DNA of 10,114 nt. Source: Candidatus Sabulitectum sp. (GTDB lineage: Bacteria; Fermentibacterota; Fermentibacteria; Fermentibacterales; JCC-6). The notes below the pieces were generated by a model, which saw only the letters and a program-made list of their open reading frames with translations, was not told the origin of the DNA and made no database searches. The translations under genes and the position numbers were made by a program. The stretch lies in contig JAOZLN010000061.1 in NCBI GenBank assembly GCA_029934845.1, forward strand, positions 1 to 10,114, read 5' to 3'. Shown one piece after another: positions 5,854 through 10,114 of this stretch; within the stretch, counting starts at the first letter, position 1, and every line of letters begins with the position of its first letter.

Positions 5854-6912
5854 ATGAACCTGTTCTCGGAGCTGAAAGGTCAACATCAGGCAAAGAAGAT
5901 ATTGGTGTCTGCTGTTAACAGTAATCGACTTGCACACGCCTATATTCTTGCTGGCCCTGACGGAAGCGGAAGATTGACTGCTGCTCTTGATCTGGCAAAA
6001 TCCAGGATCTGCCAGGAACAGGAAAAGGGATTCTGCGGAGAATGCAAGCAATGCAGACAGATTGACATTATGACGCATCCAGATGTAAGAATAACACTTC
6101 CCAGGATGAAGACAACAAAGGATGAAGAGGTTGTTGACCTTTTTAAAGCCAGAGCTAAAGACGGGATCACACCGCTTCGCTTTCCGGGAAACACTTACAT
6201 TTCCATTGATCAGATGCGGGAGATGAGTCTACGGTTGTCCAGAAAGTCTTTTGAGGGAAACGGATATGTGGAAATAATTTATGATGCTCATAAGCTTAGA
6301 AGAGAAGCCGCAAATGCCATTCTGAAAACCCTGGAGGAACCACCGGACGGCACTCTTTTAGTTCTAATAACCTCTAGAGTGTCAGGTTTACTTCCAACGG
6401 TAAGATCCCGTGCGCATACAGTGAGATTTGGAAGGCTTACTACCGCCATGGTAAAGGAGCTGCTGGTGGAAAGAACGGGAGTATCGATTGAAACAGCTTC
6501 AAGGCTGGCGCTGCTCTCGGACGGGAGTCCCGGTCAGGCTCTTGAGCTTAGCAGAAAGAAAGCAAAAGACAAAAGCAAGGTAGAAGATGTTCTGGGATTG
6601 ATCTTTAATAGATCACTGGGAGATATGGAGCTTGCCACCGAGGTGGATGTTATGTCAAGAAAACTGGGCAGGGAAGGAATTCTTGAGCTTTGCAGCGAAA
6701 TGACTTCGCTGGTTCATGATATGCGAAGGACCATTGCAGGAAGTCAACCTCTTGCAAGGGAAACCGTACCTGGCGTGATCGGAGCCGATGATGAAAGCTA
6801 TCGAAGGATGGAGAAGCTTTTTCTGCTGTGCGAACAACGGATAAGAGCTAACGTGTCACCATCAATGGCGTTCTCTACGGCAGTAGTGTGTTCCAGAAAT
6901 AGAGGGCATTAA
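5854..6912 (+). CDS. holB: DNA polymerase III subunit delta' (clamp-loader AAA+ protein)
   Basis: Delta' is the stator of the clamp loader that places the beta sliding clamp on DNA. The 352-residue protein has the DnaX/HolB AAA+ layout: N-terminal FSELKGQHQAKKIL, a Walker A-like GPDGSGR (34-40), a zinc module with Cys53, Cys61, Cys64 and Cys67, a Walker B-region YDAHKLRREAANAILKTLEEPP (143-164), and the sensor/arginine-finger segment LPTVRSRA (180-187). Two changes point to delta' rather than DnaX: Walker A ends in Arg instead of Lys, and the SRC motif reads SRA, although the arginine finger is kept. Degenerate ATP sites are normal for delta'. The C-terminal half is the less conserved collar region. 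ATG 5854 lies two bases after the previous stop, with GGAG at 5845-5848 inside the upstream gene. Adjacency to a PSP1-domain gene and metG matches a neighbourhood known from Bacillus. Confidence 0.9.
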   Translation: MNLFSELKGQHQAKKILVSAVNSNRLAHAYILAGPDGSGRLTAALDLAKSRICQEQEKGFCGECKQCRQIDIMTHPDVRITLPRMKTTKDEEVVDLFKARAKDGITPLRFPGNTYISIDQMREMSLRLSRKSFEGNGYVEIIYDAHKLRREAANAILKTLEEPPDGTLLVLITSRVSGLLPTVRSRAHTVRFGRLTTAMVKELLVERTGVSIETASRLALLSDGSPGQALELSRKKAKDKSKVEDVLGLIFNRSLGDMELATEVDVMSRKLGREGILELCSEMTSLVHDMRRTIAGSQPLARETVPGVIGADDESYRRMEKLFLLCEQRIRANVSPSMAFSTAVVCSRNRGH

Positions 6913-6913
6913 A

Positions 6914-7984
6914 GTGGAAGTTGAGGATGCTCGCAAAATGGAGAATCAACCAATTGAAATAATTCAGCTTGCCTTTAAATCAAGAAGGCTGCTGATGTTT
7001 GCGAACAGAACCAGAAAACCTGTAAACATGGGGGCTATGGTTGTTGTTTCTGTAGATCGCGGTGAGGACATGGGCAGGGTAGTTGCCAAGCTGCCAGTGT
7101 CTGAGGTTAATACAGATCGTATTGAGGGCAATTTTCTTCGTTTATCAACAGAGGCTGATATGGAGAGACTCAAAGCCAATATTGATTTTGAAAAGCAGGT
7201 ACTCCTGCATTGTGAAACAAGGATAAAGGTTCGTAATCTTGATATGCTTCTTTCTGACTGTGAATCACAACTCGACAGAAACAGAATCAGGATCTTCTTT
7301 ACCGCAGACCAGAGAACTGATTTCAGGGGACTTGTCCGAGACATGGCATCCGCATTCCGGGCAAGGATCGAGATGCGCCAGATCGGGGTCAGAGATGATG
7401 CAAAGTATAAAGACGGAGTAGGAATATGCGGCAGGCAGCTCTGCTGCGCCGGCTTTCTTAATGAATTCAAATCGGTAACACTTAAATCCGTGAGAGATCA
7501 GCATCTATCTCCTAACCCCAGCAAGGTTTCAGGAGCATGCAGCCGTCTAATGTGCTGCCTGGAGTATGAGACAGAGTTTTACCACAAGGCGTCGAAGACA
7601 TACCCGAGAGTGGGCATAAATTTAAAGGTTAACGGTTTACAGGCAATTGTCAAAAACGCGAATATTTTCAAGGAAACAGTAACTCTGCAATGGGATGAAA
7701 GTGGCAACGAGGAAACTCTTTCAATTGAAGACTTTCACAGAAGACGGGCAATGTCTTCTCTGCCGAAGAATGCTTCAGAGAACCCGAAAGGCAGCAACAT
7801 TCCGTCTTCGCTGGTGAATGCAAAGCAAAGACCGAAAAAGTTTGCAGCCAAACCGGTTGACAGAGCAAAGGCTTCACCTGCTGAAACAAAAAAGAATTCA
7901 GAAAAAGCTGAAAAGAAGAGCAGGAGCAGAAACCGCCCGAGATACAGAAGACGGAATAACAAAAAAGAAGAGAGGAAAAGCTGA
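6914..7984 (+). CDS. PSP1-domain (RicT/YaaT-like) protein with basic tail
   Basis: A 356-residue protein whose core (about residues 12-240) is the PSP1 family of Bacillus YaaT/RicT, which acts with RicA and RicF in RNA maturation with RNase Y. The signature is GICGRQLCCAGFLNEF (170-185) and DQHLSPNPSKVSGACSRLMCCLEYE (195-219). This supplies six cysteines (172, 177, 178, 209, 214, 215), of the kind linked in the family to Fe-S binding. CSRLMCC replaces the usual CGRLLCC. From about residue 280 the protein becomes a low-complexity Lys/Arg/Ser/Pro/Ala tail ending in a dense cluster of Arg and Lys, likely unstructured and able to contact nucleic acid. GTG 6914, one base after the holB stop, has AGAGGG seven bases upstream. 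ATG 6938, eight residues in, is a real alternative. The stop overlaps the metG start (TGATG). RicT function is assigned by homology only. Confidence 0.88.
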   Translation: MEVEDARKMENQPIEIIQLAFKSRRLLMFANRTRKPVNMGAMVVVSVDRGEDMGRVVAKLPVSEVNTDRIEGNFLRLSTEADMERLKANIDFEKQVLLHCETRIKVRNLDMLLSDCESQLDRNRIRIFFTADQRTDFRGLVRDMASAFRARIEMRQIGVRDDAKYKDGVGICGRQLCCAGFLNEFKSVTLKSVRDQHLSPNPSKVSGACSRLMCCLEYETEFYHKASKTYPRVGINLKVNGLQAIVKNANIFKETVTLQWDESGNEETLSIEDFHRRRAMSSLPKNASENPKGSNIPSSLVNAKQRPKKFAAKPVDRAKASPAETKKNSEKAEKKSRSRNRPRYRRRNNKKEERKS

Positions 7985-9981
7985 TGTCCCGATACATGGT
8001 AACAAGTGCGCTTCCCTATGCAAATGGACCATTGCACCTGGGGCACCTGGCAGGAGCATACCTTCCAGCTGATATCTATGTAAGATACATGAGGATGTGC
8101 GGGAATGATGTTCTTTTCTGCTCTGGAACAGACGAACACGGAGTTCCAATTACTATCACTGCTGAAAAACTGGGAATTACTCCAATGCAGGCTGTTGACA
8201 AATTCCATACGATAATTGCGGGAGATTTTGAGAAATTCGGAATCAGCTTTGACAATTTTTCAAGAACCACCCGCCCGGAGCACATTGAGTTCGCCCAGAG
8301 TGTTTTTCTTGATCTGCTGGGAAAAGGGCACATTGTTCCGAAAGATATGAAACAACTTTACTGTCCCGATTGCAAACGATACCTTCCTGACAGATACATT
8401 AGCGGAACATGCCCCAAGTGCGGTTCAGAAGATGCCCGCGGTGATCAGTGCGAGAGCTGCGGCACATGGACAGAGCCTTTTGAGCTTATTAAACCAAGAT
8501 GCGGTATCTGCGGTGCAACACCGGAAACCAGGGACACCAGACACTGGTTCCTGCTTCTTGACCATTTTCAGCAGTGGCTTGAAGGGTGGCTTGGAGGTCA
8601 GTCTGACTGGAAGACCAATGTGCTGAAGTACTGCTACAGCTGGCTGGATGACGGTCTTCGTGAAAGAGCAATAACCAGAGATCTTGCATGGGGTGTTCCA
8701 GTTCCTCTGGAGGAAGCAAAGGGTAAGGTTCTGTATGTCTGGTTTGAAGCTGTACTGGGATACATAAGCAGCACAAGAGAATATTTTGCCAAAGCTGGGA
8801 AAGGCCCTGATGAGTGGAAAAAATACTGGCAGAACCCGGATACAAGACTGGTTCAGTTCATAGGCAAAGACAACATAGTCTTCCATTGTATTATTGAACC
8901 CGCTCTTCTTCACGGGTTGAGCAATTACACCCTTCCATGGAATGTTCCTGCAAATGAATTTCTGAATATTTCAGGTCAGAAATTTTCCACAAGCAAAGGC
9001 ACGGGTATCGGACTTGGCGATTATCTTGAACATTTCGCCCCTGATCCAATGCGATATGCTCTTGCGGTGAATGCTCCGGAAAGCAGAGATTCTGATTTTA
9101 CATGGCTGGAATATCAGTCCAGGAACAATGAGCTTGCGGATGTTCTCGGCAATTTCATCAACAGAACTCTGAAATTCACTGCGAGCAAATTCAGCAACAG
9201 TGTTCCAGTTGCAGATCTTGATATGACACTGCTTAACAAGGCAGGGAAAGCAGCAGAAGAGATTGCAGTTCTTATGGAATCCTTCAAGTTCAAGAAGGCA
9301 ATTGTTGCTGCAATGGAGCTTGCAAGAGAAGGCAACAGGTATTTTGATGCAGCTAAACCATGGAAGTCACTGAAAACAGATCCGGAACAGTGTGCAGTTA
9401 CAGTTGCCACCTGTTTGAACCTCTGCGCTTCGCTTGCTGTAATATTTGAGCCTTTTATTCCTTTTTCTATGGAAAAAACAAGAAGGATGCTCAGGTTGGA
9501 AAAACTTCAGTGGTCAGATGCCGGTTCAGCTCTTCTTAAGCCGGGGCACGGCCTTGGAGAGGCCGAAATACTCTTCCAGAAGCTGGAAGACGGTTTTGAG
9601 ACGGTGATGAACAAACCGGAGACCTCTATAAAAGCGGAAGAGAAAGAACCTGAAACGCTGGAAGTCGATTTCGAGGATTTTATGAAGATAGAGTTCAAGG
9701 TTGGCAGGATCTTAACTGTTGAGGACATCAAGAAGGCGAAGAAACTGTACAAAATAGAGGTAGACACAGGGGACAAAGTAAGAACTGTTGTTGCCGGCAT
9801 GAAGAAGCACTACACCAAAGAAGAGCTTCAAGGACGGCTGGTTGCCGTGGTCTGCAATCTGAAACCGGCAAAACTTTGTGGAGTTGTAAGTCACGGCATG
9901 CTTATGGCAAGTGATGGAGGATCCGGAGTGTTCCTGATTGAACCCGGAGCTGATGCCAAACCGGGAGATACCATTCGATAG
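7984..9981 (+). CDS. metG: Methionyl-tRNA synthetase with C-terminal tRNA-binding domain
   Basis: This class I synthetase attaches methionine to elongator and initiator tRNA. It has 665 residues, close to the E. coli length. SALPYANGPLHLGHLAG contains the HIGH-type motif HLGH (18-21). The connective domain carries four CxxC knuckles (127/130, 143/146, 156/159, 173/176), the two-zinc form. DNIVFHCIIEPALL (296-309) and the anticodon-domain WLEYQSRNNELADVLGNFINR (374-394) are typical. The second catalytic signature reads KFSTSKG (333-339) in place of KMSKS. Residues about 563-665 (FEDFMKIEFKVGRIL...SHGMLMAS) are the EMAP-II/Trbp111-like OB-fold that aids dimerisation and tRNA binding. ATG 7984 overlaps the upstream stop by one base, with GAGAGGA before it. 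Position in the SAM-II-led operon links methionine charging to SAM synthesis. Confidence 0.97.
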   Translation: MSRYMVTSALPYANGPLHLGHLAGAYLPADIYVRYMRMCGNDVLFCSGTDEHGVPITITAEKLGITPMQAVDKFHTIIAGDFEKFGISFDNFSRTTRPEHIEFAQSVFLDLLGKGHIVPKDMKQLYCPDCKRYLPDRYISGTCPKCGSEDARGDQCESCGTWTEPFELIKPRCGICGATPETRDTRHWFLLLDHFQQWLEGWLGGQSDWKTNVLKYCYSWLDDGLRERAITRDLAWGVPVPLEEAKGKVLYVWFEAVLGYISSTREYFAKAGKGPDEWKKYWQNPDTRLVQFIGKDNIVFHCIIEPALLHGLSNYTLPWNVPANEFLNISGQKFSTSKGTGIGLGDYLEHFAPDPMRYALAVNAPESRDSDFTWLEYQSRNNELADVLGNFINRTLKFTASKFSNSVPVADLDMTLLNKAGKAAEEIAVLMESFKFKKAIVAAMELAREGNRYFDAAKPWKSLKTDPEQCAVTVATCLNLCASLAVIFEPFIPFSMEKTRRMLRLEKLQWSDAGSALLKPGHGLGEAEILFQKLEDGFETVMNKPETSIKAEEKEPETLEVDFEDFMKIEFKVGRILTVEDIKKAKKLYKIEVDTGDKVRTVVAGMKKHYTKEELQGRLVAVVCNLKPAKLCGVVSHGMLMASDGGSGVFLIEPGADAKPGDTIR

Positions 9982-10114
9982 TGAAGAAAATAATGGTTTC
10001 TCTTCATGATGTTACACCGGCGATGTTTGATCGTTCCCGGCAGTTGACTGACATGATAATGAACAGAACCGGCTCAGATTTTACAATGCTGGTTGTGCCT
10101 GATTTTCATACAGA
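9981..10114 (+). CDS. DUF2334 / polysaccharide-deacetylase-like protein, N-terminal fragment (runs off window)
   Basis: Forty-four codons are visible from GTG 9981, which overlaps the metG stop (TAGTG); ATG 9993 is an alternative start four residues in. The beginning, KKIMVSLHDVTPAMFDRSRQ, followed by SDFTMLVVPDFH, matches the first beta-strand and metal-site region of DUF2334 and related NodB-fold carbohydrate deacetylases. In those families the SxHDV motif supplies a metal-binding Asp, and VVP(D/N)(F/Y)H is a second conserved strand. There is no signal peptide at the start, so it may be cytoplasmic. Substrate and activity cannot be judged from this fragment. Coupling to metG suggests it is the sixth gene of the operon. 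Confidence 0.65.
   Translation, partial: MKKIMVSLHDVTPAMFDRSRQLTDMIMNRTGSDFTMLVVPDFHT

Noticed and set aside
6964..7470. Long reverse-strand frame of 168 codons opposite the PSP1 gene
   Set aside because: It is antisense to a conserved gene, is rich in Ser, Leu and Arg from reverse reading, and lacks any recognisable domain. The same applies to the reverse frames at 3852-4322, 2497-2925 and 8425-8913.

Overview
The window is bacterial chromosome of roughly mid-40s percent GC, with tightly packed housekeeping genes and no mobile elements, CRISPR arrays, tRNAs or rRNAs that I can see. The gene set (DnaJ, a carboxyltransferase subunit, MetK, an EnvC-like factor, HolB, a PSP1/RicT-like protein, MetRS) is general. 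GTG and TTG starts, 1-base stop/start overlaps, a two-zinc-type MetRS and a SAM-II-type riboswitch suggest a Gram-negative-type bacterium. An uncultivated lineage related to the Fibrobacteres-Chlorobi-Bacteroidetes group would fit, but the sequence does not fix the phylum and this is a weak guess.

Layout. Bases 1-660 (+): the 3' end of dnaJ, then a 59-residue two-helix membrane protein started by TTG. Bases 662-1465 (-): a soluble TPR-like helical-repeat protein whose stop lies one base from the end of the membrane-protein gene. Bases 1466-1641: a divergent intergenic region with a perfect TATAAT overlapping a short inverted repeat. Bases 1642-3366 (+): a biotin-dependent carboxyltransferase subunit (OadA / pyruvate carboxylase subunit B type) without its own biotin domain. 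Bases 3367-3557: a dense regulatory block. It holds the terminator of the carboxyltransferase gene, a promoter whose -35 lies in that terminator's loop, a strong SAM-II riboswitch match, and a second terminator hairpin overlapping the riboswitch's 3' strand. Bases 3558-10114 (+): metK, an EnvC-like catalytically degenerate LytM protein, holB, a PSP1/RicT-like gene, metG, and the start of a DUF2334/polysaccharide-deacetylase-like gene. Gaps in this last block are 11 bases or fewer, or the genes overlap, so it looks like one operon.

How it fits together. MetK makes S-adenosylmethionine from methionine and ATP, MetRS charges methionine onto tRNA, and the leader carries a SAM-sensing element, so methionine/SAM supply is the natural theme. 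The downstream genes for septal cell-wall hydrolysis control, the clamp loader and RNA processing would be drawn under the same control unless internal promoters exist. The most interesting point is the leader: the pseudoknot strand of the SAM-II element and the left arm of the following terminator share bases. Read literally, SAM binding would oppose termination, the reverse of what is expected for metK.
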